From Kitasatospora atroaurantiaca (GTDB lineage: Bacteria; Actinomycetota; Actinomycetes; Streptomycetales; Streptomycetaceae), in the NCBI RefSeq assembly GCF_007828955.1, contig NZ_VIVR01000001.1, forward strand, positions 806,001 to 870,000: a DNA stretch of 64,000 nucleotides, written 5' to 3'. The notes below the pieces were generated by a model that was not told the DNA's origin, did not search any database, and worked only from the letters and a program-made list of their open reading frames with translations. The position numbers and the translations under genes were made by a program. How positions within the stretch are numbered: position 1 is the first letter of the stretch; each line of letters starts with the position of its first letter. Below, piece by piece: positions 27,681 to 36,018 of this stretch.

Positions 27681-28109
27681 TCAGTCGATACAGAACTCGT
27701 TGCCCTCGATGTCCTGCATCGGGATGCACGAATCATTGCCGTCATACAGCGTTCGCACGTGTACCGCACCGAGCGGGACCAGTCGTGCGCATTCGGCCTC
27801 AAGTACGGCGAGGCGCTCTTTACCTACGAGTCCGGTGCCGACCCGCACGTCAAGATGCAACCGGTTCTTGGCGGCCTTCCCTTCGGGGACGCGCTGGAAG
27901 TACAGTCGCGGGCCCACACCTGAGGGATCACTGCAGGCGAACCATGAATCCCGCTGCTCAGGTGGCTGCGAGCGCTTGAAATCGTCCCAAGTGGCAAACC
28001 CCTCCGGTGGCGGGGGTACGACATACCCCAACACCTCGCACCAGAAACGAGCGAGGCGCTCAGGTTCTGCGCAGTCGAAGGTGACCTGGAACTGCTTGAT
28101 CGATGCCAT
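27681..28109 (-). CDS. VOC (glyoxalase-like) family protein
   Basis: A 142-residue single VOC domain. The N-terminal IKQFQVTFDCAEPERLARFW is the classic first beta-alpha of glyoxalase/dioxygenase-fold proteins, followed by CEVLGYVVPPPP. The C-terminus has MQDIEGNEFCID, where Glu of EGNEFC is a usual metal ligand. The ATG at 28109 fits the fold; an upstream extension to 28157 is unlikely. The specific reaction cannot be told. It borders the mobile island. Confidence 0.82.
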   Translation of the reverse strand: MASIKQFQVTFDCAEPERLARFWCEVLGYVVPPPPEGFATWDDFKRSQPPEQRDSWFACSDPSGVGPRLYFQRVPEGKAAKNRLHLDVRVGTGLVGKERLAVLEAECARLVPLGAVHVRTLYDGNDSCIPMQDIEGNEFCID

Positions 28110-28310
28110 CAGTGCTCCATAACGCGTGCTGTTCACCGAAACGCCGGATGTCATCACCGTGTGGAGAGCAGACGCGCCATCAGAGATGCATCGATGTCCA
28201 CCCCGTCGTCGTGCAACTTGGTGATCTCGGTCAAGGCTGGCGAGCCTGACACATGATCACCCGAGGCTCAACCAATTTTCCACTGCTGACCGGGATCGTG
28301 CCTCACATAC

Positions 28311-28329
28311 CTGACTGGGCGTCTCGTCC
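28311..28329 (+). repeat. Left inverted repeat of the interrupted IS5-type element
   Basis: CTGACTGGGCGTCTCGTCC matches the inverted copy at 33777-33795 in 18 of 19 positions. The 217 bp between it and the transposase start carry no gene I can support. Confidence 0.8.
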
Positions 28330-28546
28330 TTGAAGGTGCTGGTTGCTGACGGTTCTCCGGCTACAGTCCCGGCTCGTCCGACGCGACCACGGTGGCGGCA
28401 GTGGCGGAAGTGCTGCCTGTCCATGAAATGCCGCCGAAACTGTGCGCTTCCTCCTGTCTCATCCCAAGAAGCCAGGCTGGACGGCACTTGCCCTTCGACC
28501 GCCGCGGTCTCTGGGCAGGCCGCAAAATCAGCGGTACGCAGACATC

Positions 28547-28959
28547 ATGACGGATCGTCGACCGTATCCGAGTGACCTGTCCGACGCTCGCTGGGCCTTG
28601 GTGGAGCCCACCCTGACCGCCTGGCGCCAGGCCCGCACCCAACGCGCCCTGGCCTTCGGCCGCCCACCGAGCACGACCTGCGTGACCTGCTCGACGCGAT
28701 CCTGTACGTCGACCGCACCGGCATTCCCTGGCGCTATCTCCCGCACGACTACCCACCCTGGGAAACCACCTACGCCTACTTCGCCCGCTGGCAGAAGGAC
28801 GGAGTGTTCGCCCAGCTCAACGGTCTGCTCCGACGACTCGTCCGAACCGCCGAAGGGCGCGAGGCCGAGCCCACGGCCTGCATCATCGACTCCCAGAGCG
28901 TCAAGACCTCCACCAACGTCCCCGCCGACACCCAGGGCGTCGACGTCGGCAAGAGGATC
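28547..28959 (+). pseudogene. IS5-family transposase, 5' part (frameshifted, truncated by insertion)
   Basis: The start MTDRRPYPSDLSDARWALVE is typical of streptomycete IS5-type transposases. The frame shifts by one base near 28665, after which the other frame reads DLLDAILYVDRTGIPWRYLP and later ACIIDSQSVKTSTN, including the first DDE Asp region. The text stops in GKRI at 28959, where the Tn554-like element begins. The remaining codons reappear at 33552. Confidence 0.88.
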
Positions 28960-28966
28960 GCGGGCA

Positions 28967-28980
28967 GTTATCTTGAGCCA
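28967..28980 (+). repeat. Left end repeat of the Tn554-like element
   Basis: GTTATCTTGAGCCA; its exact reverse complement is at 33541-33554. The two sequences diverge immediately inside. Confidence 0.82.
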
Positions 28981-29085
28981 GCACTTCCGTGTCCTTCATG
29001 TGTGTGAAGTTCGCTGAAGGTCCCCCAACTCGCGTGGTGGATGCGGTTATCTGCCGCCGTCCATCACGGAGGAGTTGGAGGCACG

Positions 29086-30204
29086 ATGCGCGTTCACAGG
29101 GTGCTGATGCCCGGATCCACGACGGAGTCGTGGACGCTGCTGGGGGAGGACCTGCGGCCGGTCGGTCCGGTGGAGTCGTTCCTCGCGTACCTGTCTGCGG
29201 TTGAGCGGTCGCCGAACACCGTCAAGGCGTACGCCCACGATCTGAAGGACTGGTGGACCTACCTCGACGGCCGTGGCCTGGACTGGAAGTCGGTGGATCT
29301 GGAGGCGATGGCCGGGTTTGTCGCCTGGCTGCGGCTGCCGCCAGCGGCCCGGAACGGGGCGGTGGCGGTGCTGCCGACGGTCGAGCACCACTGCACGGCG
29401 TCCAGCGTGAACCGCAAGCTCGCCGCGGTCAGCACGTTCTACGAGTTTCACGCCCGAGGCGGCATTGAGGTCGCCGGGCTGCTGGTGACGATGCGCCCGG
29501 CCGGACCGCACCGGTCCGCGGCCACGTCCTACAAGCCGTTCCTGCAGCACATCGCCTCTGGGAAGCCCGAGCGGACCCGGACCATCAAGCTCAAGACTGG
29601 CCGGACGCATCCGCGTGTCCTGACCGCCGCCCAGGTCCAGAAGATCCTGGACGCCTGCGGACACCTGCGGGACCGGCTGCTGTTCGCCCTCCTGCTGGAC
29701 ACCGGGGTCCGCATCGGCGAGGCCCTTGGCCTGCGGCACGACGACATCGCCATCGCGGAACGGCAGGTGACCGTGGTGCCGCGGCAGAACGACAACCGGG
29801 CCCGGGCGAAGGCGGGCCGCTCCCGCACGATCCCGGCGAGCGCGGAGCTGATGCGGCTGTACTCGGACTACCTGCACCGCGAGTACGGCGCCCTGGACTC
29901 CGACTACGTCTTCGTGAACCTCTTCGCTGAACCGCACGGCCGTCCCTGGGGCTATCCGGCGGTTTATGACCTGGTCCAACGGCTTCGGAAGACCACGGGG
30001 ATCGCCTTCGAACCCCACCAATACCGCCACACCTACGCCACCTGGCTCCTTCGTCGGGGCGCCGGGATGGAGACGGTGAAGGAGTGCCTCGGGCACGCAT
30101 CGATCACCACGACGATCGACACATACGGTCACCTCACCGTCGAGGACGCCCGCCAGACGCTGGAGGCCGCAGGCTGGTTCACCGGCCGGGAGGTCCGGCT
30201 GTGA
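29086..30204 (+). CDS. tnpA: Tyrosine recombinase, TnpA-like
   Basis: A 372-residue phage-integrase-fold recombinase. The N-terminal SAM-like core-binding domain spans about 20-180. The catalytic domain has Arg in DTGVRIGEALGLR, His-x-x-Arg in HQYRHTYATWLL, His in LGHASITTTIDTYGH, and the Tyr nucleophile in the same block. Length agrees with TnpA of Tn554 (361). The start ATG 29086 has GGAG upstream. The stop overlaps the GTG start of tnpB (GTGA), so translation is coupled. Confidence 0.9.
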   Translation: MRVHRVLMPGSTTESWTLLGEDLRPVGPVESFLAYLSAVERSPNTVKAYAHDLKDWWTYLDGRGLDWKSVDLEAMAGFVAWLRLPPAARNGAVAVLPTVEHHCTASSVNRKLAAVSTFYEFHARGGIEVAGLLVTMRPAGPHRSAATSYKPFLQHIASGKPERTRTIKLKTGRTHPRVLTAAQVQKILDACGHLRDRLLFALLLDTGVRIGEALGLRHDDIAIAERQVTVVPRQNDNRARAKAGRSRTIPASAELMRLYSDYLHREYGALDSDYVFVNLFAEPHGRPWGYPAVYDLVQRLRKTTGIAFEPHQYRHTYATWLLRRGAGMETVKECLGHASITTTIDTYGHLTVEDARQTLEAAGWFTGREVRL

Positions 30205-32433
30205 CCTTCCCCGCCGAGAAGGCTCCGGGACGAACGAGGCTGCTTGAGCGGCTGATGGCCGTCGTCCGGCCCGAGTTCCGTACCGAGATCTACATCCCCG
30301 CCCCGGACGACCCCGTGTTCGCCGCCGACGAGTGCGCGGTCGCGAACTGCGACCGGACAGCGGCGTCGACCCGCCGCAGACTCTGCAACGCGCATGCCAT
30401 CCGGTTCCGCAAGCGCGGCTGCCCGCCGATGGCGGACTTCCTGGCCGATCCCGGCCCGCCGGTGAGGGGCCGCCGATCCCTGGCCGCCTGCGTCGTCGCC
30501 GGCTGCCGATACGGACGCGGCGCCAAGAACGGCCTGTGCGCCAAGCACCGCGACCGGTGGACTCGGGCCGGCAAGCCCGACCTGGCCAGCTGGGATGCCC
30601 CTGACCTGGCCCCGGGCGACAGCGCGACCTCCGAGTGCCGTCTGCCGTTCTGCGACCTCTGGGTCGCCAATCCCACGAAACTCTTCTGCGCAGGCCACGA
30701 CGACCGGTGGCACCGTCACGACCGCCCCGACCCCGACCGCTTCATCGCCGACTGCGAACTGGTCGGAACCGCCAGTATCGATCTGCGAGACCTGGCACCG
30801 CAGTTGAGGCTGGAGATCCAGTACGCCTTGCAGTGTCGGCACGACGTCCGCTCCCGGACCGCCGCCCCTCGCCTGGTCATGCCGGCCGTCCGGCGCGTCA
30901 CGGCACTCGGGATCACATCGCTGCTGGACCTGTCGGAACAGCAGTGGCGCCGACGAGTCGGTCCTGTTCCTACTCGATGCCCGTGATGCGCTTGAGGCCC
31001 TGCGGGACGGGATCGGCTGGGAGATCGAGTATTCCAGGGATGTGTGGCGGCTGGACAAGCTGCCCGGCATCACTACTCCGGCCGGGCGTCCCTGCCCGCG
31101 CGCCCGGCTGCGGTTCGACCGCATCAGCCAGCCCTGGCTGCGTGAGCTCGGTAAACGGTGGACGAGGCTGCGGCTGACGTCCGGGCTGAGCATCGGCGCC
31201 GCCCGGGCCGGGGTCGACGCTCTCATCTGCTTCGGCGGCTTCCTCACGTTCGTCGGCGTCGACGCGCTCGCGCACGTGGACCGGCCGCTGCTGGAGCGCT
31301 ACCTCGCGCACGTGATGTCACAGCCCGGCGGGCACGGCATGAAGAAGACGCGGATCGGCTCGCTCAACCTGTTCTTCCAGAACATCCGGCAGCACGGCTG
31401 GGAGCACACGCTGCCCGGCACCGCAACCTTCTACGTCGGTGACGTCCCGCCGGTCCCCGAGCAGGTCGACCGCCGCCTCGCCGAGTACGTCATGACCCAG
31501 GTCGAATCGCCCGGCAACCTGGACCGTTGGCCCGACGCTGCCGGTCGGCTGATTACGCTCATCCTCACCCGTTGCGGACTGCGGATCTCCAGCGCTCTGG
31601 CCCTCGACTTCGACTGCCTCCCCCACGACGGCCAGGGCGCCCCCTACCTGCGCTACTTCAACACCAAGATGAGGCGCGAGGCGGCGGTGCCCATCGATGA
31701 GGAACTCGAAGCAGCCGTCCGCGACCAGCAACGCCGGGTGCTGGACCGCTGGCCGGACGGGACGCCCTGCCTGTTCCCCCGCCAACGCGCCAACGTCTCA
31801 GGGAATCTCCCGCTGGCGGACGGCACTTACCGGCGGATGCTCGGCCGCTGGCTGGCGACCTGCGAGGTCCGCGACGAACACGGCCGGCCAGCACACCTGA
31901 CGCCCCACCAGTGGCGGCACACATTCGCCTGCCGACTCATCAACCGGGACGTCCCGCAAGAGGTCGTCCGAGTCCTCCTGGACCACGACTCGCACAAGAT
32001 GACCTCGCACTACGCCAAGATCACTGACCAGACCGTGCGGCGACACTGGGAGCAGGCAACCAGGGTCAACATCAAGGGCGAACGCGTGGTCCTCGATCCC
32101 GACGGGCCGCTCGGCCAGGCCCAGTGGGCCAAGACCCGCTACGGCATCGCCACCCAGACCCTGCCCAACGGCTACTGCGGACTGCCCGTTCAGAAGACCT
32201 GCCCGCACGCCAACGCCTGCCTGACCTGCCCGGTCTTCCTCACGGGACCCGAGTTCCTGCCCGAGCTTCGCGAACAGCGCACCCGCACATTGACGCTGAT
32301 CAACAACGCGAAGAGCTGTGGCCACACTCGCGTTGCCGAGATGAACCAGCAGGTCACCGACAACCTCGACCGCATGATCAGCGAGCTGGAAGACGGCCAG
32401 GACGAACACGAGGAGTCCGCCGATGCCAGCTGA
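30201..32433 (+). pseudogene. tnpB: Tyrosine recombinase, TnpB-like, with one frameshift
   Basis: Starting at GTG 30201, the first part (to about 30955) has three zinc-finger-like modules of pattern CxxxxC...LCxxH (for example CVVAGC...LCAKH). A one-base shift near 30945-30957 moves the frame; the second part then reads SVLFLLDARDALEALRDGIG and continues without stops to 32433. It contains Arg in LTRCGLRISSALALDFD, His/Arg in LTPHQWRHTFACRLI, and DHDSHKMTSHYAKI with the Tyr. A Cys cluster, CGLPVQKTCPHANACLTC, is near the end. Total is about 744 codons. Apart from the single shift it looks intact, so a sequencing error or recoding cannot be excluded. Confidence 0.85.
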
Positions 32434-32863
32434 CAACGCCCACCTGATCGTCGCCGCGGCCCGACGGCGGGCCGCGGCAACCCGCCGACGCGCGACCTCG
32501 GCCCTGCGGCAGATGGACGCCACCGGCACCGTGATCACCTTCGAGGCAGTCGCCCGCGAAGCGGGCGTCTCCCGGTCCTGGCTCTACAACCAGCCGGACC
32601 TACGAGCCGAGATCGAACGTCTGCGAGCCCGGCATCGCCCCGTCCCCGCTGCCCGCCCGGTTCCCGACCGGCAGCGGGCTTCCGAAGCATCCCTGCTGCG
32701 GCGTTTGGAGGCCGCCACCGAGCGCAACCGGCAGCTGGAGGCGGAGAACCGCGAGCTCAGGCAGGCCCTGGCCCTGGCGTTGGGCGAACGCCGCACGGCC
32801 GACATCTGCGGCATCCGCGCCACGGCGACGTCACCAGCTGCAAGGGCGATCGGCCCGTGCTGA
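32423..32863 (+). CDS. tnpC: TnpC-like accessory protein (DUF6262-type)
   Basis: A 146-residue basic protein. The middle VITFEAVAREAGVSRSWLYN is an HTH-like motif, followed by a predicted coiled coil (LLRRLEAATERNRQLEAENR). Size and position, overlapping the tnpB end by 11 bp, match TnpC of Tn554 and the DUF6262 proteins that accompany paired integrases in actinobacteria. It probably orients or stimulates TnpA/TnpB recombination. Confidence 0.8.
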   Translation: MPADNAHLIVAAARRRAAATRRRATSALRQMDATGTVITFEAVAREAGVSRSWLYNQPDLRAEIERLRARHRPVPAARPVPDRQRASEASLLRRLEAATERNRQLEAENRELRQALALALGERRTADICGIRATATSPAARAIGPC

Positions 32864-32980
32864 GGAGCTGACGCACCGGCATCGCGACCGCATCTGTTCC
32901 CGCAGCCAACCCGGGAGGTCGGCGAGGATAACGCGGTCGACGAAGGGACGCTGTTACGGCACTATCCGGGGCAAGGTCCG

Positions 32981-33418
32981 ATGATGAGGAGCACGGTGAT
33001 AAGCCAGGGCGTGAAGATCACAACACGATGCGAAGCCTGCGGCGGTGTGCTGATACTCGACACCGGCCAGTCCATCGAACGCGGGCGCCTGTGGTGGGGA
33101 ACCGAGGGGGCCTGCCAATCCTGCCCCGTCGCCTGGTGCGAGCAGGACTTCGGCGACGCGACTCCGGAGGCGATCCGTCAGGCCCTCCTCGCGGAACACG
33201 GACCCGCCCGGCTCCGGCTGACAGCGCCCGAGGCGAGTGCAGTGCCCGTCCTTCGCGCTCTTCGAGAGGTGCACGGCCTGTCACTGGCACAAGCACGGGC
33301 CCTGGCAGACGAGTTGAAGACGACCAGCCTCGTGGGCACGTTCGTCGAGATGGAACTCGTAGCCGCCCGGCTCCGACACCATTCCGTCGGAGTGACAGTC
33401 GAGACATCATCCGGCTGA
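32981..33418 (+). CDS. Cargo protein: zinc ribbon plus ribosomal L7/L12 C-terminal-like domain
   Basis: A 145-residue protein inside the Tn554-like element. The N-terminal half has two Cys pairs (CEACGG and CQSCPVAWC), suggesting a zinc ribbon. The C-terminal half (about 85-140), PVLRALREVHGLSLAQARAL then VEMELVAARLRHHSVGVTVE, follows the L7/L12 C-terminal pattern VIKxVREITGLGLKEAKxLV...AEEIKAKLEEAGATVEI. Function unknown; an interaction with translation GTPases would be speculative. ATG 32981 or 32984 is the start; the RBS is weak. Confidence 0.65.
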   Translation: MMRSTVISQGVKITTRCEACGGVLILDTGQSIERGRLWWGTEGACQSCPVAWCEQDFGDATPEAIRQALLAEHGPARLRLTAPEASAVPVLRALREVHGLSLAQARALADELKTTSLVGTFVEMELVAARLRHHSVGVTVETSSG

Positions 33419-33540
33419 CCGTCCGGAGCGAGCGACACGCCGGGCTACACAATCTCCGCAGCCGGAAAGGTCTCGAATCCTCCGCGTCGAGGACACCGTC
33501 CACATCGCATCGCCGCTGGTCAGTCTCATCCTCATCTCGA

Positions 33541-33554
33541 TGGCTCAAGATAAC
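33541..33554 (-). repeat. Right end repeat of the Tn554-like element
   Basis: TGGCTCAAGATAAC, the exact reverse complement of the left end at 28967-28980. Its last three bases double as the AAC codon (Asn) of the interrupted transposase. Confidence 0.82.
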
Positions 33555-33763
33555 GGCCGGAAGCGGAGCATCATCACCGACACCCTCGGCCTGCTTCTGG
33601 CAGTGCTGGTCACCGCCGCGAGCGTGCAGGACGGCACCGCCGTCTGGCCCGCGACTACGAAGCCCTGCCCGCCCGCTCCGAAGCCATGATCCATCTCGCG
33701 ATGATCAACCTCATGACCCGCCGACTCACCGGCGAAGCCACCCCCACCTGGCACGGAACCTGA
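33552..33763 (+). pseudogene. IS5-family transposase, 3' part (internal deletion)
   Basis: The text resumes with NGRKRSIITDTLGLLLAVLV and TAASVQDGTAVW, then jumps near 33645 into another frame reading RDYEALPARSEAMIHLAMIN and LMTRRLTGEATPTWHGT to a stop at 33761-33763. The deleted segment would carry the second Asp and the Glu of the DDE triad. This is the continuation of the transposase broken at 28959. Confidence 0.88.
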
Positions 33764-33776
33764 CCCTCAAAACCGG

Positions 33777-33795
33777 GGACGAAACGCCCAGTCAG
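33777..33795 (-). repeat. Right inverted repeat of the interrupted IS5-type element
   Basis: GGACGAAACGCCCAGTCAG, reverse complement of the left repeat with one mismatch. It lies 14 bp past the transposase stop. Confidence 0.8.
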
Positions 33796-33974
33796 AGTGG
33801 GCGAGATCACATGATTGGGCGGGCTCTACATCAGCCGGCGGCCGATCCGGCGGTGCCGCGCCCGCTTCGCTGCGCCTGGCCGGACTGCGGCGTGATTGCC
33901 CTCGCGTTGGATGTGCTCGGCTTCCAGCCGCGCGGGAGCCCCGGCGGGGGCTCCTCCGGACCCCGCCCCCGCCG

Positions 33975-34065
33975 GATCGTCGACCAGGTGCCAATCGATG
34001 TGCTGCTCCGGCCCCTTGATGAACCCGTTGAGGGATACCGACATCATCAGGATGAGCTTTCTCAT
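33975..34065 (-). pseudogene. N-terminal fragment of a dihydrofolate-reductase-family (RibD-like) gene
   Basis: From ATG 34065 the frame reads MRKLILMMSVSLNGFI then KGPEQHIDWHLVDD, the standard start of small RibD-C/DHFR-family proteins. After about 30 residues the similarity ends, and the rest (to about 33829) is unrelated Ala/Gly-rich text. It is a relic beside the dead IS; the rest of the gene is not in the window. Confidence 0.6.
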
Positions 34066-34158
34066 CTCGAACCTCGCCGCAGTCGTCCCTGCCGCGAGCA
34101 CAGCTCCCGAGCGGCCCGGAGCCCCGGACCGGCGTGTTCGGCTCCTTCCGGGTGGTGG

Positions 34159-35784
34159 TCAGGCCAACTCCAGGAGCACCGGCCGGGTGGTGATGGTGAT
34201 GACCTCGCCGGTCCGGGGCTCCGAGGTGCTGCCGTCGAGGTACCTGACGTGTCGAACCTCTGGCCGAACCGCGGTGCGGACGGTGCCGACGGATGTCCAC
34301 TGGATCAGGAACGCCCGGCCGTCCTCACCGGTGAAGGCACACTGCCAGATGCCTTCCGGCAGCCCGGCCGCCGAGCCTTGCCCGCACGACCGGATCAGCG
34401 CCCCGTGCAGCCAGCGTTGCAGCTCCTCGACTGCCATGGCGGCCGGGGTCGGTGACCCGCCGTCGGGTTGCAGCACGATCGGGATCTTCGAGCCGCCCCA
34501 GTTGTAGAAGTACATCCGCCGGATCTGCGCGACAAGGCCGACGAGGTAGAAGCGCACCGCGGAGTCGGTGGCCATCTGCGGGTCCAGCGGTTGCGCGAGC
34601 GGGATGTCGTACGTCGTACCGGTGCTCCACAGCGCTGGATGGGCACCGGCGCGGTGGAACGCCTGGTCGATGCGCTCGGTGAGCTCGAGCATGGTCTCCG
34701 GTGTGTCGGATGCCTGGCGCTGGTGCAGCTTCACGCCGGCGGCGTCGCAGTGATCGTAGGCGCCCAGGCGGGCGAACTGCTCCAGGGCGGACTGCGCCTC
34801 GGGCTTCCAGAGCTGTCCCATGGAGGGGCAGACGACGACCGCCGCCGGATCCTGTGCCTTCACCATCGCGGACGCCCGGCGGGTCATCTCGGCGAGCGTC
34901 TCCATCGAGCCGCTGAAGTAGCGGGCGTCGTTGCCCATCACCCACAGCTCGTACGCCTCGATGCGGCCCTGGTAGCGCTGCGCAACCGCGGTGACGAAGG
35001 CGTCCCAGTCGGCCAGGTCGTCGGGCGGAGAGGTTCGTGAACCGTCGTCGTACGCCGCCCGCGGCCCGCCGGGGCTGGCCCAGCCGGGGGTACCCCCCAT
35101 CGTGAACGTCACCGGCAGACCGTGCTGGCTCGCGCCGGCCACCAATCGATCCAGGATCGACCAGTCGAACTCGCCGCGCCGGGGCTGGATGTTCGCCCAC
35201 CTGGTCCGGCTGTCCCAAAGCCGCACGGCGCCGACCTGGAAGGTGGGCATGGCACCACTGGAGCTGTTCATGGTCACACCGAAGAACTTCGGCGGGACGG
35301 GAGTCGGGGCCTGCGTCCAGGGGTGACCAATGGAGACCGGCCGCTGCGCGGCGGCGCCGGACGGGGGCGTCGGTTCGCCTGGCAGCACGGCCAGTAGCGC
35401 GAGCATGGCCCACGCGACCACCCAGGCCGCTGTTCTGGTCCGCGGCCCCGGGAGCGCCGGTATGTGCCGCCGCTCCGGTGCGGCCGGCGCCGCCCGCGGC
35501 TCGACAGCCGACAGAGTCGTTGACTCGACCCGATCGCCGGGCTCGCCGGCCCGGGACCACAGACGGTACAGCCGGTCGATCTCGGCCCGGTCCGCGCCGC
35601 AGGCCCGGGCGATGGTCTCGGCGGTGCCGAAATCACGGGGAAGGCCGCTCCCGGAGCAGTACCGGTGCACGCTGGAGCGGCTCAGATTCGTCTTACGGGA
35701 AAGCCACTCGTAACTTACGCCCTGACGTTTCTTCAACCAGTCCAGGAAATCGGCGAATTCCTGTAGGGCCCCCGAGCGAGACAT
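34159..35784 (-). CDS. HTH - transmembrane - GH39-like extracytoplasmic protein
   Basis: A 541-residue protein. An XRE-type HTH (about 12-60: VSYEWLSRKTNLSRSSVHRY) is followed by a disordered linker and one TM segment (about 116-135: TAAWVVAWAMLALLAVLPG). An outside (beta/alpha)8 glycosidase-like domain (about 165-460) and a C-terminal beta domain complete it. In clan-A enzymes of this type the acid/base motif is WNEP(N); here it is YELWVMGND, with no Glu. The nucleophile region reads ALWSTGTTYD, also without Glu. Thus the barrel looks non-catalytic and may act as a sugar sensor coupled to the cytoplasmic HTH. GH39-like assignment is by motif only. Confidence 0.72.
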   Translation of the reverse strand: MSRSGALQEFADFLDWLKKRQGVSYEWLSRKTNLSRSSVHRYCSGSGLPRDFGTAETIARACGADRAEIDRLYRLWSRAGEPGDRVESTTLSAVEPRAAPAAPERRHIPALPGPRTRTAAWVVAWAMLALLAVLPGEPTPPSGAAAQRPVSIGHPWTQAPTPVPPKFFGVTMNSSSGAMPTFQVGAVRLWDSRTRWANIQPRRGEFDWSILDRLVAGASQHGLPVTFTMGGTPGWASPGGPRAAYDDGSRTSPPDDLADWDAFVTAVAQRYQGRIEAYELWVMGNDARYFSGSMETLAEMTRRASAMVKAQDPAAVVVCPSMGQLWKPEAQSALEQFARLGAYDHCDAAGVKLHQRQASDTPETMLELTERIDQAFHRAGAHPALWSTGTTYDIPLAQPLDPQMATDSAVRFYLVGLVAQIRRMYFYNWGGSKIPIVLQPDGGSPTPAAMAVEELQRWLHGALIRSCGQGSAAGLPEGIWQCAFTGEDGRAFLIQWTSVGTVRTAVRPEVRHVRYLDGSTSEPRTGEVITITTRPVLLELA

Positions 35785-36018
35785 GCCTCACCACTCCACT
35801 GTCCGAAATCGGCCGGGCCAGTGTCCCACGGCGGCCTAGGACACCCACCGTCCCCGTCCCAGGAGCCCACATCAGTGCAGGTCAGAGTAGAGGTCGCATC
35901 CCATCGTCCCGTTGGGCCGAAAGCCTGTTGACCACGAGCGAGCGGATCCACCAGGATCCGTCCGGCCCGGGCACGACGCTCGCCGGGCACCCCACCTCCG
36001 TGCCGTCAGGGAGAAATC

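Larger units (their letters stand above)
28960..33551 (+). mobile_element. Tn554-like site-specific transposon (tnpA-tnpB-tnpC plus cargo)
   Basis: The transposase of the host IS reads GKRI up to 28959 and continues NGRKRS from 33552, so about 4.6 kb was inserted cleanly within that codon series. A perfect 14-bp inverted repeat GTTATCTTGAGCCA lies at 28967-28980 and inverted at 33541-33554. Seven extra bases (GCGGGCA) sit between the left IS flank and the repeat, and no target duplication is seen; both fit Tn554-type chemistry. The three recombinase genes are overlapping and co-directional, followed by one cargo gene. Confidence 0.82.
28311..33795 (+). mobile_element. IS5-family element (degraded), interrupted by a Tn554-like element
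   Basis: Imperfect inverted repeats mark the ends: CTGACTGGGCGTCTCGTCC at 28311-28329 and the reverse complement of CTGACTGGGCGTTTCGTCC at 33777-33795 (18 of 19 match). Between them, transposase sequence runs from 28547 to 28959 and resumes at 33552. The transposase has a frameshift near 28665, an insertion at 28960 and an internal deletion near 33645, so this IS is dead. Confidence 0.82.

Noticed and set aside
28110-28310. Possible gene remnant between the VOC gene and the IS end
   Set aside because: Short reverse-strand text has no recognisable domain or start; nothing supportable.
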